Assembly (NCBI RefSeq): GCF_022919715.1 | Contig: NZ_CP095042.1 | Coordinates: 2,170,001-2,234,000 of the forward strand | Source: Agromyces sp. H17E-10 | GTDB taxonomy: Bacteria > Actinomycetota > Actinomycetes > Actinomycetales > Microbacteriaceae | DNA: 64,000 nt | Direction: 5' to 3' | Shown: piece after piece, positions 49,256 to 58,172 of the stretch | How positions within the stretch are numbered: the stretch's first letter is position 1 | Layout of the letters: each line of letters starts with the position of its first letter | Made by a program: the position numbers and the translations under genes | Notes under the pieces: model-generated | The model's database searches: none | What the model saw: only the letters and a program-made list of their open reading frames with translations | What the model was told of the DNA's origin: nothing

Positions 49256-52200
49256 TCACCGGCTCATCTGGACGCCCCGAGGGTGATCGACCGCCCCGGG
49301 AACCAAGGCGCGCAGCGCGATCAGACCCGGGTCGCCCTCGGTCCACTCGGTGCTGAGCGCCACGTACCGCGCGGTCGCGTCGACCGCCACGGCGCCGCGC
49401 GTCGCGCCGGCTTCGGTCGAGCCGACCTCGCGGAACGTGATGCCGTCGTCGCTCACCGAGACCGTCGCCGCCGGAGCGTCGTCGCCGTCCCACAGCGTGG
49501 TGACCGTGCCGATCGACTGAGCGGAGCCGAGGTCGGCGACCATGCGGCCGTTCGCCCCCGGCGTCCACGCGGTGCGGGCGTCGCCGTCGACCGCGGCCTG
49601 CGGTGAGCTCATGCCCTCGGGCAGCACCGATGCCGGGAAGGTGAGCGTCGCCAGGGCCAGGTCGGGCACCGGGAACGCGGTCGCGCCCGGGAACGACGTG
49701 GGCGCCGCGACCGTCGGCTTGCCCGTGGGCACCGTCCGCGTCTCGCCGGTCTCGACGTTCGTGACGTCGATCGTCCGGGCGGCTCCCTTGGCACTGGAGC
49801 CCGCACCGTCCTGCTTCACGACGCGCACCGTGCGGCCGTCGATCACCGACACGGTGACCCCGGCGCTCTGCGCGGCCTCGGTCGGCACCGTCGCGCGCGG
49901 AGCGAGCACCACGGCGTCGCCGGCGGGCACCGAGACGGTGAGGGACGAGGCATCCGCTCCGAGCACCTGATCGCCGGCGAAGAGCGACACCGTGTCGCCG
50001 ACGTAGGGGATCGTGACGTCGGTCGTGACGTCGGTGCCGGTGAGGTTGAACGCGGTGAGGTAGCCACCGAGCGAGCTCACGAGCAGTCCGTCGGCGGTCG
50101 GCTGCGGCGCTGCATCCTGCGCGGCCGTCGCGGCCGCGTCGCCCGGCACCATCTCGACGAGCATCGGGTCGTCTCCGCCGCCGAGGCGCACGGTGTCGAT
50201 CCCCGCCTTCTCGCTCGACACGGTGATCGGGGCCTGCCCGCCGCGCACGACGTAGCCGGCCGTATCCTCGACGTTGATCCACGACCCCTCGGTCGTCGTG
50301 ACCTGGTCGCCCGTGTAGCGGAAGTGGGCGGCATCCTGCCACGTCGTGCCGTCTGCCGAGACCTGGATGCGGTACTCGCGACCGGCCGAGACCTCCCAGC
50401 CCAGCTGCACCTGGGCGATCGCGGTGGGCGCGCCGAGGTCGACCTGGATCCACGAGTCGGCCCGGGTGCGGTCGGCGCGCGACACCGCCCAGCGCGAGGC
50501 GGGGTCGCTGTCGGTCACGCTCGACGGGGCCCGGCCCGTGTCGGAGCTCGATGCCGTCGCGGGCTTGCCGGCCGCCGCGTCGACGCCCGTCGCCGTCAGC
50601 GCGCGCAACGTGTAGAGCGAGTAGCCGTAGGCGGGGTCGCCCTGCACGCCCTGCATGCGCACGAACCTCGCCTCGACCGGGGCCGGGGCGGTCGCGCCGG
50701 CCGGCGTCAGGTCGACCGTGTCGAGGCGCGCGACGTTCGCGTCGACCCCGCCCGTGCGGGCCGCCTGCGTGGTCCAGGTCACGCCGTCCGACGAGGTCTG
50801 CACGAGGTAGCGCTCACCGGCGCTCACCTCCCAGGCCAGACGCACCGCACCGACGGTCTGCTCGGCGCCCAGGTCGACCTGGATCCACGAGTCGGCGCGC
50901 GTGCGCTCGGCGACGGCGACGGCCCACCGCGTGGCGGGATCGGCATCGGTGACCGTCGAGGCCCGACGGGCCGGGTCTTCGCTCGAGGCGGTCGCCGGCC
51001 GTCCCGCGGCGAGGTCGGTGGTGGCCTCGTCAGCCGTCCCGTAGGCGTGCAGCGAGTACAGCGAGTAGCCGTACCGCGCGTTGCCCTGCTGGCCCTGGAT
51101 GCGCACGTAACGCGCGGGCACCGGGGCGAACGAGAGGTCGTCGATGCGCGCGGCGTTCGCGTCGGCGGGGTTCGGCGGCGTCACGACGGGCAGGGAGTCG
51201 GTGGCCGATCCCTCGGCCGTGTGGAAGGTGCGCGATCCGTCGAGGCCGTTGTAGCCGCCGAGGTCGAGGTTGCGCACCGAGACGGTGCCGTCCTGCCAGC
51301 CGGCGCCCGTCGAGGCGTACAGTGCTGCACCCGTCGGCAGGGTCACCTGGCCCGCGTAGCCGTCACCGATGCGGAAGACCGATGAGGTGCCCTCGAAGCC
51401 GTCGCGGGGCGCCGTGTAGGTGCTCGTGCGCCGGTCGTCGACGGTCGCCGCCGAGTTCGGGTACAGGTACGGCGTCGCACCCGACAGTGCGAACAACCAG
51501 GAGTCGTGGCCGGCGACCCAGGGGAACTTCACGAACCCCTTCTTGCTGGATGCCGCAGCCCAGGCGTTCGCGGACTGCTGCACCGAGAGGCCGGGGCCCG
51601 CGCCGAAGTCGCGCACGCCTGCGAGCCGGGCGAAGAACTCGTCCTGCGGCGTGGGTTCGACGACGCCTTCCGCCGACTCGGCGGCCTCGACGTGCAGCAG
51701 GTACGAGATCGCGATCTCGGCGCGCGCCTCGGGCTCGTACTTGGGCTCGCCCGAGAACTTGGCGAGCCGATCGACCGGGGCGTAGGCCTGGTAGGCCTCG
51801 AGCGAGGCGGCCAGGTTCGCCTCGGCGCGCACGGCGTCGGGGTCGCGCAGCACCTGCCCGAGGAACGCCATCGGGATCACGTCGCGGCCGTAGAGGTACT
51901 CGCGGTCGTTGACCATCGGCATGAACGGCTCGCCCTGGTTCGACATCACCATCTCGATCGACCGCCAGAGCTCGGCCGAGTTCGGCTGGTGCTTCAGGTA
52001 GTCGGGGATCGGCTGGTCGTTGAGGATGAACTGGATCGCGTTGCGTCCGCCCGAGCGCCAGATGTCGGACTGGTAGTGCGGACCGAACGACCCGTGGTTC
52101 TCGACGAGGTACGTGTCGTAGATCGTCTGCATCGTGTTCGTCGAGACCGGCTCGCCGGCGACGACGGCCGGGTTGTTGAGGTCGGCGGTGGGCTGGCCGG

Positions 52201-52978
52201 CGGCGTTGCGCGCCCAGTCGCCGAGCTGCTCGTTCCAGCGTGCGGCGTCGGCGTTGTCGGGTGCCCAGGCGAGCCCCGGCGCGAGCGCCTGCGTGTACAC
52301 GCCGGCCTCCTCCTGAGCGGTGTCGCCCACGTGCTTGCCGGTGGGCCAGTCGGCCGTCCACGAACCCGAGAGCGGGTCGTCGCCGTGATCGAGGTCGGAG
52401 GTGTACGTCGACTGCCCGACGGCGATCGTCTCGAGGTTCTGCTGCGTCGTGGCGTCGAGCCGATCCCAGAGCACGCGCCCCGCGTCGAGGAAGTACGACT
52501 GGAAGGTGGAGTCCCAGAACAGTCGCTTGCCCCACGTGCCGTTCGGGTCGACGAAGCGGTTCTTGGCGGCGTAGTAGCGGATCGTGTCGACCGTTCGCTG
52601 CGTCAGCTCGTCTTTCGAGATGCCGGTGATCTCGGCGTCGTACTCGCCGTGCGTGACGAGCACGGCGTTGCCGAGCACGACCGCGAAGTTGAAGTCCTTG
52701 AACTGGTAGGCGTTGATCGCCGGGTCCCAGACCGTGTTCACCCAGCGTGTGTGGCGCAGCAGGGCGGCGTAGTAGTCGGCCGCGATCTCGTCGGGGGCGC
52801 CGAAGGCGGCGCTCGTCATGACGGCCGGGGCCGCGCTTGCCCGGGCGGCAGGGGCCAGGGCGGCCGGCGCGAGCCCGGCGAGCGGTACGGCGAGGGCAGC
52901 CGCGACGGCGAGGGCGACGACGCGGCGCGGTCGGGGCGCTGCCGCGAGCCGAGCGGGGGTGGGGCCTGAGGGGGCCAT
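49256..52978 (-). CDS. Large secreted protein with discoidin (F5/8 type C) domains
   Basis: A 1240-residue exported protein. An Arg-containing N-terminus (RPRRVVALAVAAALAVPLAG) is a signal peptide ending near AARASA. Residues 60-560 form an all-helical catalytic-looking region (HTRWVNTVWDPAINAYQFKD in part; YLVENHGSFGPHYQSDIWRS) that resembles alpha/alpha-barrel polysaccharide lyases or hydrolases, which I cannot assign more closely. Three discoidin modules follow at about 615-780, 785-900 and 1115-1230; two share ADSWIQVDLGA. No sortase signal is present. A LacI-type operator lies 77 bases upstream of the start. Probably degrades or binds a carbohydrate; substrate unknown. Confidence 0.78.
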   Translation of the reverse strand: MAPSGPTPARLAAAPRPRRVVALAVAAALAVPLAGLAPAALAPAARASAAPAVMTSAAFGAPDEIAADYYAALLRHTRWVNTVWDPAINAYQFKDFNFAVVLGNAVLVTHGEYDAEITGISKDELTQRTVDTIRYYAAKNRFVDPNGTWGKRLFWDSTFQSYFLDAGRVLWDRLDATTQQNLETIAVGQSTYTSDLDHGDDPLSGSWTADWPTGKHVGDTAQEEAGVYTQALAPGLAWAPDNADAARWNEQLGDWARNAAGQPTADLNNPAVVAGEPVSTNTMQTIYDTYLVENHGSFGPHYQSDIWRSGGRNAIQFILNDQPIPDYLKHQPNSAELWRSIEMVMSNQGEPFMPMVNDREYLYGRDVIPMAFLGQVLRDPDAVRAEANLAASLEAYQAYAPVDRLAKFSGEPKYEPEARAEIAISYLLHVEAAESAEGVVEPTPQDEFFARLAGVRDFGAGPGLSVQQSANAWAAASSKKGFVKFPWVAGHDSWLFALSGATPYLYPNSAATVDDRRTSTYTAPRDGFEGTSSVFRIGDGYAGQVTLPTGAALYASTGAGWQDGTVSVRNLDLGGYNGLDGSRTFHTAEGSATDSLPVVTPPNPADANAARIDDLSFAPVPARYVRIQGQQGNARYGYSLYSLHAYGTADEATTDLAAGRPATASSEDPARRASTVTDADPATRWAVAVAERTRADSWIQVDLGAEQTVGAVRLAWEVSAGERYLVQTSSDGVTWTTQAARTGGVDANVARLDTVDLTPAGATAPAPVEARFVRMQGVQGDPAYGYSLYTLRALTATGVDAAAGKPATASSSDTGRAPSSVTDSDPASRWAVSRADRTRADSWIQVDLGAPTAIAQVQLGWEVSAGREYRIQVSADGTTWQDAAHFRYTGDQVTTTEGSWINVEDTAGYVVRGGQAPITVSSEKAGIDTVRLGGGDDPMLVEMVPGDAAATAAQDAAPQPTADGLLVSSLGGYLTAFNLTGTDVTTDVTIPYVGDTVSLFAGDQVLGADASSLTVSVPAGDAVVLAPRATVPTEAAQSAGVTVSVIDGRTVRVVKQDGAGSSAKGAARTIDVTNVETGETRTVPTGKPTVAAPTSFPGATAFPVPDLALATLTFPASVLPEGMSSPQAAVDGDARTAWTPGANGRMVADLGSAQSIGTVTTLWDGDDAPAATVSVSDDGITFREVGSTEAGATRGAVAVDATARYVALSTEWTEGDPGLIALRALVPGAVDHPRGVQMSR

Positions 52979-53054
52979 GGTGTCTCCTGGATTCGATGGG
53001 CCGGCGGGATGCCACGTGCGGTTCGACAGGAGCCAGGTCGGGAAGTACTCGACG

Positions 53055-53068
53055 TGACAGCGCTGTCA
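53055..53068. promoter_or_regulatory. LacI-family operator upstream of the discoidin protein gene
   Basis: TGACAGCGCTGTCA is a perfect 14-base palindrome with central CG, matching the general LacI/GalR operator form. It is placed between the divergent discoidin-protein and TMEM175-like genes, nearer the former. No LacI gene is in the window. Confidence 0.65.
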
Positions 53069-53183
53069 GAAGGGTGCGGACAACGTAACCCGGAGGCGGC
53101 CGGGGCGTCAAGACGCACTCGGGCGGCGACGGTCGCCGCGAACTCGGACTTGGGTGCTCCACAGGTTCGCTACCCTACGTCGC

Positions 53184-53885
53184 ATGTCGACTTCCCAGCC
53201 CTCTGCCGCCACCGCCCCCGACGACGGCCGCGGCCCCTACCTCGCTCCGGCGCACCGGCTGAAGGCGTTCATCGACGCCGTGGTCGCCATCGCCATGACG
53301 CTGCTCGTGCTGCCGCTCATGGAGAGCGTCACCGAGCTCGGCGGCGAGGGCGGCAGCGTCGTCGGGTGGTTCGGCGAGCACGGCGAGCAGCTGATGAGCT
53401 TCGTGCTGAGCTTCGTGCTCATCGCGACCTTCTGGCTCACGAACCACCGTGTGTTCGCGCAGCTCGAGCGCACGACGGGGGCGTTGCTCTGGCTCAGCGT
53501 CGCGTGGATGTTCACGATCGTCTGGCTGCCCGTGCCCACCGCGATGCTCGGGGCGATGGAGGCGGACGACGCGCAGAAGGTCGTCTACATCGGCAGCCTC
53601 ATCGTGACGAGCCTCGCGTCGCTCGCCATCCGCTGGTACCTGCTGCGCCACCCCGAGCTGCATGAGACCGCGCCGGTGCGCCTGCGCCGCGGCATCCTCG
53701 CCGATGTCATCTCGGCCGCCCTGTTCGCCCTCGCGCTCGTGATCGCCGTGGCGGTGCCGGCCGTCGGCTACTGGGCGATGTTCCTGCTCGTGCTCGTGTC
53801 GCCGCTGCACGCGCTCGCGACGCGGGTCGGCGAGCGCCGTGACCGATCGGCGCGAGCCGGGCGCGACGGCGCGAACCGGCAATAG
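53184..53885 (+). CDS. TMEM175-like (DUF1211) potassium channel family protein
   Basis: A 233-residue membrane protein with six helices. HRLKAFIDAVVAIAMTLLVLPL is the characteristic DUF1211/TMEM175 helix 1 (usually FSDAVFAIAxTLLVL), and FWLTNHRVF is the conserved helix 3-4 loop. Bacterial relatives form tetrameric potassium-selective channels. The consensus FSD is FID here. It ends ten bases before the dehydrogenase gene. Confidence 0.83.
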   Translation: MSTSQPSAATAPDDGRGPYLAPAHRLKAFIDAVVAIAMTLLVLPLMESVTELGGEGGSVVGWFGEHGEQLMSFVLSFVLIATFWLTNHRVFAQLERTTGALLWLSVAWMFTIVWLPVPTAMLGAMEADDAQKVVYIGSLIVTSLASLAIRWYLLRHPELHETAPVRLRRGILADVISAALFALALVIAVAVPAVGYWAMFLLVLVSPLHALATRVGERRDRSARAGRDGANRQ

Positions 53886-53895
53886 GCTCGGAGTC

Positions 53896-54945
53896 ATGCT
53901 CGCCACCGTCATCCACGCCGCCCGCGACATCCGCGTCGAGACCGTGCCCGACCCCGTCATCTCGACGGGCGACGACGCGATCGTGAAGGTCGTCGCCGCG
54001 TGCGTCTGCGGCTCCGACCTCTGGCCGTACCGCGGCGTCACCCCCGTGAACGAGCCGCGCCGCATCGGGCACGAGTTCATCGGCGTCGTCGAGGCGATCG
54101 GCGACGACGTGACGGGCGTGCAGGTCGGCGACTTCGTGATCGCGCCCTTCTACATCTGCGACGACACGTGCGTGAACTGCCGCAACGGGGTCTCGACCTC
54201 GTGCCTCCACGGCGGCTGGTGGGGCGGTGACGACCGCAAGGGCGCCTTCGCGGACGCCGGCCAGGGCGAACGCGTGCGGGTGCCGCTCGCCGACGGCACG
54301 CTCGTCGTCGTGCCCGGGCCGGTCGACGACGACCAGGTGCCGGGCCTCCTCACGCTCTCCGACGTCATGGGAACCGGCCACCACGCCGCCGTCTCGGCGG
54401 GCGTCTCGCCGGGCGAGACCGTGGCGGTCGTGGGCGACGGCGCCGTCGGGCTCTGCGCGATCATCGCCGCGAAGCGGCTCGGTGCGTCGACGATCATCGC
54501 GATGAGCCGCCACCCCGAGCGCCAGGCGCTCGCCCGCCGGTTCGGCGCCACCCACGTCGTCGCCGAGCGCGGCGCCGAGGGCATCGCCGCCGTGCGCGAG
54601 CTGACCGGCGGCATCGGCGCCGACCGCGTACTCGAGTGCGTCGGCACGAAGGAGTCGATGGACCAGGCGATCCGCTCGGCCCGGCCCGGCGGCATGGTCG
54701 GCTACGTCGGCGTGCCGAACGGCGGCCCCGAGCTGCCGGTGCGCCAGCTCTTCAACACGAACGTCGGCGTCAACGGCGGCGTCGCGCCCGTGCGCGGCTA
54801 CATCGAGGAGCTGCTGCCCGACGTGCTCTCGGGTGCGATCGAGCCGGGCCTCGTGTTCGACCTCGAGCTGCCGCTCGCCGACGCCGCCGAAGCGTACGCC
54901 GCGATGGACGAGCGACGCGCGATCAAGGTGCTGCTGCGGCCGTAG
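53896..54945 (+). CDS. Zinc-dependent alcohol dehydrogenase (MDR family)
   Basis: A 349-residue medium-chain dehydrogenase. Cys38 (CVCGSDLW) and His59-Glu60 (IGHEFIG) are the catalytic zinc site; Cys88, Cys92, Cys95 and Cys103 are the structural zinc set. VAVVGDGAVGLCAIIAAKRLGAS is the nucleotide-binding motif. The YRGVTPVNEPRRIGHE and GGWWGGDDRKGAFADAGQGE segments mark the formaldehyde-dehydrogenase-like subgroup. The PPOX gene begins 47 bases later, suggesting one transcript. Confidence 0.9.
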   Translation: MLATVIHAARDIRVETVPDPVISTGDDAIVKVVAACVCGSDLWPYRGVTPVNEPRRIGHEFIGVVEAIGDDVTGVQVGDFVIAPFYICDDTCVNCRNGVSTSCLHGGWWGGDDRKGAFADAGQGERVRVPLADGTLVVVPGPVDDDQVPGLLTLSDVMGTGHHAAVSAGVSPGETVAVVGDGAVGLCAIIAAKRLGASTIIAMSRHPERQALARRFGATHVVAERGAEGIAAVRELTGGIGADRVLECVGTKESMDQAIRSARPGGMVGYVGVPNGGPELPVRQLFNTNVGVNGGVAPVRGYIEELLPDVLSGAIEPGLVFDLELPLADAAEAYAAMDERRAIKVLLRP

Positions 54946-54992
54946 TGGCGGGCGACGCCAGGCAGACGAGCGAACGAATCGAGGATGCATCC

Positions 54993-55403
54993 ATGGCGGA
55001 TGAACTGCAGTTGAGCGACCGGGTCGTCGAGCGGCTCGCGACCGAGGAGACCATCTGGCTCACGACCGTGAAGGCCGACGGCACGCCCGTGCCGACGCCC
55101 GTGTGGTTCGTCTGGAACGACGGCGAGCTCATGCTGCTCTCGCAGCCCGCCACCCCGAAGCTCGCGAACCTCGCCCGCAACCCGCGCACGGCGCTGCACT
55201 TCAACACCGATACCGAGGGTGACGACGTCGCCGTGTTCACGGGCTCGGCGCGCATCGGCGAGATCGGCGAGACGCCCGAATGGGCGGAGTACGCGGAGAA
55301 GTACGCCGCCGGGATGGTGCGCTACGGGTTCACGCCCGAGAGCTACATCGCCGAGTACTCGGTGCCGGTGCGCGTGACGGTCGAGCGCGTGCGGAGCTGG
55401 TAG
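54993..55403 (+). CDS. PPOX-class F420-dependent oxidoreductase
   Basis: A 136-residue split-barrel protein. ETIWLTTVKADGTPVPTPVWFVW followed by LSQPATPKLANLARNPRTAL is the signature of the pyridoxamine-oxidase-like family that binds F420 or FMN. Complete for the family, with a TVERVRSW end. It follows the dehydrogenase gene and may be co-transcribed with it. A hairpin repeat lies five bases beyond the stop. Confidence 0.87.
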   Translation: MADELQLSDRVVERLATEETIWLTTVKADGTPVPTPVWFVWNDGELMLLSQPATPKLANLARNPRTALHFNTDTEGDDVAVFTGSARIGEIGETPEWAEYAEKYAAGMVRYGFTPESYIAEYSVPVRVTVERVRSW

Positions 55404-55407
55404 CCGG

Positions 55408-55434
55408 GGTCTCGATACGCTTCGCTACTCGACC
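55408..55434. repeat. Hairpin repeat, GGTCTCGATACGC family, copy 1
   Basis: GGTCTCGATACGC, TTC, GCTACTCGACC (27 bases): an imperfect inverted repeat between the PPOX and MarR genes. Related copies are at 60216, 60253, 62694 and 63727. It could act as a terminator for the convergent genes. Confidence 0.75.
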
Positions 55435-55451
55435 ACTGCTGCCGGCGGCGC

Positions 55452-55958
55452 CTACGCGTCGACGTCGTCGAGGCGGGCGATCACGACCTCGAGGAGGCGG
55501 GCGAGCTCGCCGCGCTCGTCATCGCTCAGGTCCTGCAGTACGTCGGTCTCGACCACCGACGAGCCGCGGATGGCGAGGCTGAACAGCTCCCACCCCTCGT
55601 TCGTGAGGCTCACGTAGGTGCGCGTGCGGTTCTCGGGGTCGGGCGTGCGCTCGACGAGCCCGCGCTCGGCGAGCTTGTCGAGCCGGTGCGTCATCGACGA
55701 CGGTGCGACGTTCGTGAGGTCGGCGAGCTGGCTCGGCGTGAGCGCCTCGCCGGCCTTGGCGAGCGACGTGACGACGGCCCACTCGCCCGCGGCGATGTCG
55801 AGGTCGGCGAGCTGGCGCACGTACCACTGGTCGAGCTTCTTCGTGAGGCTCTGCACGGCCGTGATGACCCGCTGCACCGACTCCTCGCCGCCGGCGGCGA
55901 CATAGGTCGCGACGGCCCGGCGGTGCAGTTCGGGCGCGCTCTGGATTCGTCGGGGCAT
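55452..55958 (-). CDS. MarR-family transcriptional regulator
   Basis: A 168-residue winged-helix repressor. The recognition region is ALTPSQLADLTNVAPSSMTH followed by RLDKLAERGLVERTPDPENR, the conserved MarR wing with the D-x-R segment. Divergent from the MFS exporter gene, with a TTCGATATCGAA palindrome between, so it likely represses both. The usual signal would be an exporter substrate. Confidence 0.92.
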   Translation of the reverse strand: MPRRIQSAPELHRRAVATYVAAGGEESVQRVITAVQSLTKKLDQWYVRQLADLDIAAGEWAVVTSLAKAGEALTPSQLADLTNVAPSSMTHRLDKLAERGLVERTPDPENRTRTYVSLTNEGWELFSLAIRGSSVVETDVLQDLSDDERGELARLLEVVIARLDDVDA

Positions 55959-55995
55959 ACGGGAATTCTCCCACGCATGTTTCGGTTGCTAATAT

Positions 55996-56007
55996 TTCGA
56001 TATCGAA
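55996..56007. promoter_or_regulatory. Probable MarR operator
   Basis: TTCGATATCGAA is a perfect 12-base palindrome, extendable to TATTTCGATATCGAATA with one asymmetric base. It sits 38 bases before the MarR start, in the AT-rich part of the spacer shared with the MFS gene. Confidence 0.65.
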
Positions 56008-56028
56008 TACTTCACGTTCGAAGGGTGA

Positions 56029-56066
56029 GGGATGCTCCGGGGCCGACGTCGGCCCCGGAGCATCCC
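56029..56066 (+). promoter_or_regulatory. 38-base perfect palindrome in the MFS leader (possible attenuator)
   Basis: GGGATGCTCCGGGGCCGAC is followed directly by its exact complement, giving a 19-bp stem in the leader between the MarR operator and the MFS ATG at 56103. AAGGGTGAGG precedes an ATG at 56032 at the base of the stem. It looks like the terminators elsewhere in this window but lies upstream of the gene, so transcription attenuation or translation-dependent melting is possible. Confidence 0.5.
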
Positions 56067-56102
56067 TCTGCTCATTCGAGACCTCGGGAGGAGGACACCA
56101 TC

Positions 56103-57512
56103 ATGCGCGCACGACTGCTCATCCTGGCCAGTGCCATCGGCTCGCTCGGTTGGGGGGCGGTGCTGCCCTACCAGTACGCCTACGCGGCCGACACGCGCGG
56201 CTGGGGTGCCCTCGTCGCGGCCGGTGCGTCGTCGCTGTTCTCGATCGGCGCGCTCGTCGCGGCCCCGCTCGCCGGGCGCCTCGCCGACCGCTTCGACCCC
56301 GTGAAGGTCGCCGTCATCGCCCAGCTGATCGGTGCTGCGGGCGTCGCATCCCTCATGTTCGTCGACGTGCCGGCGCTGTTCCTCGCGGGCATGCTCGTGT
56401 TCGGCCTCGGACTCTCGGCGGCCGTGCCGGCCAAGCAGGTGCTCGCGCTGCAGTGGTCGTCGGGCGACGACCGGCGCAAGGTGTTCGCCTACAAGTTCAC
56501 GGGCGAGTCGCTCGGCATGGCGGCCGGTGCGTTCCTCGCGGGCCTCGTCGTCGACCTCGACCGGCCCGACGGGCTCGACATCGGGTTCATGATGGCCGCC
56601 GCGGGCTTCGTGCTGTCGTCGGCGATCATCGCGGTCGCGGGGCGGGTGCGGCAGGCCGGGGAGTTCGGGCTGCCGGCCGCGAGCGGTGCCCGCGCCGGGT
56701 CCGCGACGGGCAGCCTCGCCGCGCACACGGGCGCCTTCTCGGCGCTGGATGCCGCGACCGGAGCGATCGCCGTCGTCGACCTCGACGGCGACGGACACCC
56801 CGACGGTGCCGCGAAGTCGCGCGGCGCGCTGCGCAAGATCTTCGCCGAGCCCGCGATGCGGTGGACGGCCGTCGTCACGGTCACGCTCGCGCTCGGCTTC
56901 TACGCCCAGTTCGAGTCGGGCCTGCCCGCGTACGGCATCACCGTGCTCGACGTCGACCCGTCGGCGATCGGCATGGCCGCGGCGATCAACTGCCTCGTGA
57001 TCGTCGCGCTGCAGGTCATCGTCGTGAAGCTCACCGCGAAGCGCAGCGCGCCCGTGCTGCTCATGGCCGTCGGCTCGATCTGGGTCGTGTCGTGGCTCAT
57101 CCTCTCGGCGGCGCAGTTCGCTCCCGGCATCGCCTCGGCGTTGTTCGTCATGACCTACGGCATCTTCGCCGTCGGCGAGACGATCTACAGCCCCGTCCTC
57201 AACCCGCTCACCGCGCAGCTGGCGCCGAAGGGCATGGTCGGGCAGACGCTCGGCACGATCGGCGCGATGCAGACCGCGTTCTCGGCGGCGGGTCCGCTCG
57301 TCGCGGGCGTGCTGCTCGGCGCCGGGCTCGCCGACGTATTCCTCGGTATGCACCTGCTCGTCAGCGTCATCGCGGTGTTCGCCGCGTGGCGCATCAAGAA
57401 GGCGCTCGACCGGAAGGCGCTCGACCGCAAGGCGCTCGACGAGCGCGACGCCTCGAAGCCCGAGCGGCGCGACCCGTCGCCCACGACGCCGGTCGACCTC
57501 GTCGGGGCCTGA
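56103..57512 (+). CDS. MFS exporter, MarR-linked
   Basis: A 469-residue transporter with 12 hydrophobic helices. GRLADRFDPVKVAVIAQLIG is the MFS motif A loop. The central cytoplasmic loop (about 190-245) is long and contains IAVVDLDGDGHPDGAAK, a calcium-loop-like DxDGDG motif unusual for an MFS protein. The C-terminus has tandem RKALD repeats (about 435-450). AGGAGGACACC precedes ATG. Paralogous to the exporter at 47357. A divergent MarR gene and leader hairpin suggest inducible drug or metabolite export. Confidence 0.87.
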   Translation: MRARLLILASAIGSLGWGAVLPYQYAYAADTRGWGALVAAGASSLFSIGALVAAPLAGRLADRFDPVKVAVIAQLIGAAGVASLMFVDVPALFLAGMLVFGLGLSAAVPAKQVLALQWSSGDDRRKVFAYKFTGESLGMAAGAFLAGLVVDLDRPDGLDIGFMMAAAGFVLSSAIIAVAGRVRQAGEFGLPAASGARAGSATGSLAAHTGAFSALDAATGAIAVVDLDGDGHPDGAAKSRGALRKIFAEPAMRWTAVVTVTLALGFYAQFESGLPAYGITVLDVDPSAIGMAAAINCLVIVALQVIVVKLTAKRSAPVLLMAVGSIWVVSWLILSAAQFAPGIASALFVMTYGIFAVGETIYSPVLNPLTAQLAPKGMVGQTLGTIGAMQTAFSAAGPLVAGVLLGAGLADVFLGMHLLVSVIAVFAAWRIKKALDRKALDRKALDERDASKPERRDPSPTTPVDLVGA

Positions 57513-57525
57513 GCCGCAGAGACGA

Positions 57526-57561
57526 CGGATGCCCCGGGGCCGGCCGGCCCCGGGGCATCCG
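57526..57561. terminator. Bidirectional intrinsic terminator
   Basis: A 36-base perfect palindrome with arm CGGATGCCCCGGGGCCGG, between the converging MFS and nitroreductase genes. It carries the GGATGCC/GGCATCC pair. Confidence 0.85.
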
Positions 57562-57578
57562 GGTCTGTGCTGCGGCGG

Positions 57579-58172
57579 TTACGCGCCGACCGTCACGAAC
57601 TCGGCCAGCTCCATGCGCCGGCGCGGGGCGACCTCGCGCTCGCGGAGCACGTCGTTCAGCTGGTCGACGTCGCCGAGGGCGCCGATCGTGGTGATCGAGA
57701 CGACCTCCTGGTTGTCGGGCAGGTCGAACGCGTCGTGGATCGCCGCCGCGTCGAAGCCGCCCATCTGGTGCGTGTGCAGGCCCTCGTGCTGCGCCTGCAC
57801 CGTGAGGTGGGCGACCGCCTGGCCGAGGTCGTAGCGCGCCCACGGGCGCTGGCGACCCTCGGCGTCGACCGTCTCGGCGATGTTGACGATGAGCACGGCG
57901 GCCGAGTCGGCCCACTCCTGGTTGAAGCCCGCCATGCGCTCGTGCAGGGTCGTGAACGCCGCGGTGCCGCGACGCGCGACGATGAAGCGCCACGGCTGCG
58001 AGTTGTTCGCCGACGGTGCCCAGCGCGCGGCCTCGAGGATCGTGCGGAGGGTCTCGGTCTCGACGACGGCCTCGGGGTCGAAGGCGCGAGGGCTCCAGCG
58101 CTCGACGAGCGGATCGATGAGGGGGGCGGCGGTGTCGGCCTTGCGCGAGGTCAGATCGGTGACGAGGGTCAT
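57579..58172 (-). CDS. Nitroreductase family protein
   Basis: A 197-residue FMN-dependent nitroreductase-fold protein. RWSPRAFDPEAV near residue 25, EAARWAPSANNSQPWRFIVAR and the C-terminal EREVAPRRRMELAEFV are family hallmarks; Arg and Ser residues in the first two blocks bind FMN. The substrate is unknown; relatives reduce quinones, nitroaromatics or malonic semialdehyde. Converges with the MFS gene. Confidence 0.9.
   Translation of the reverse strand: MTLVTDLTSRKADTAAPLIDPLVERWSPRAFDPEAVVETETLRTILEAARWAPSANNSQPWRFIVARRGTAAFTTLHERMAGFNQEWADSAAVLIVNIAETVDAEGRQRPWARYDLGQAVAHLTVQAQHEGLHTHQMGGFDAAAIHDAFDLPDNQEVVSITTIGALGDVDQLNDVLREREVAPRRRMELAEFVTVGA

Noticed and set aside
56032-56304. 90-codon frame starting in the MFS leader, considered as a gene
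   Set aside because: It overlaps the exporter out of frame with an Arg-rich translation. Its start may matter for leader regulation, but a protein product is not supported.
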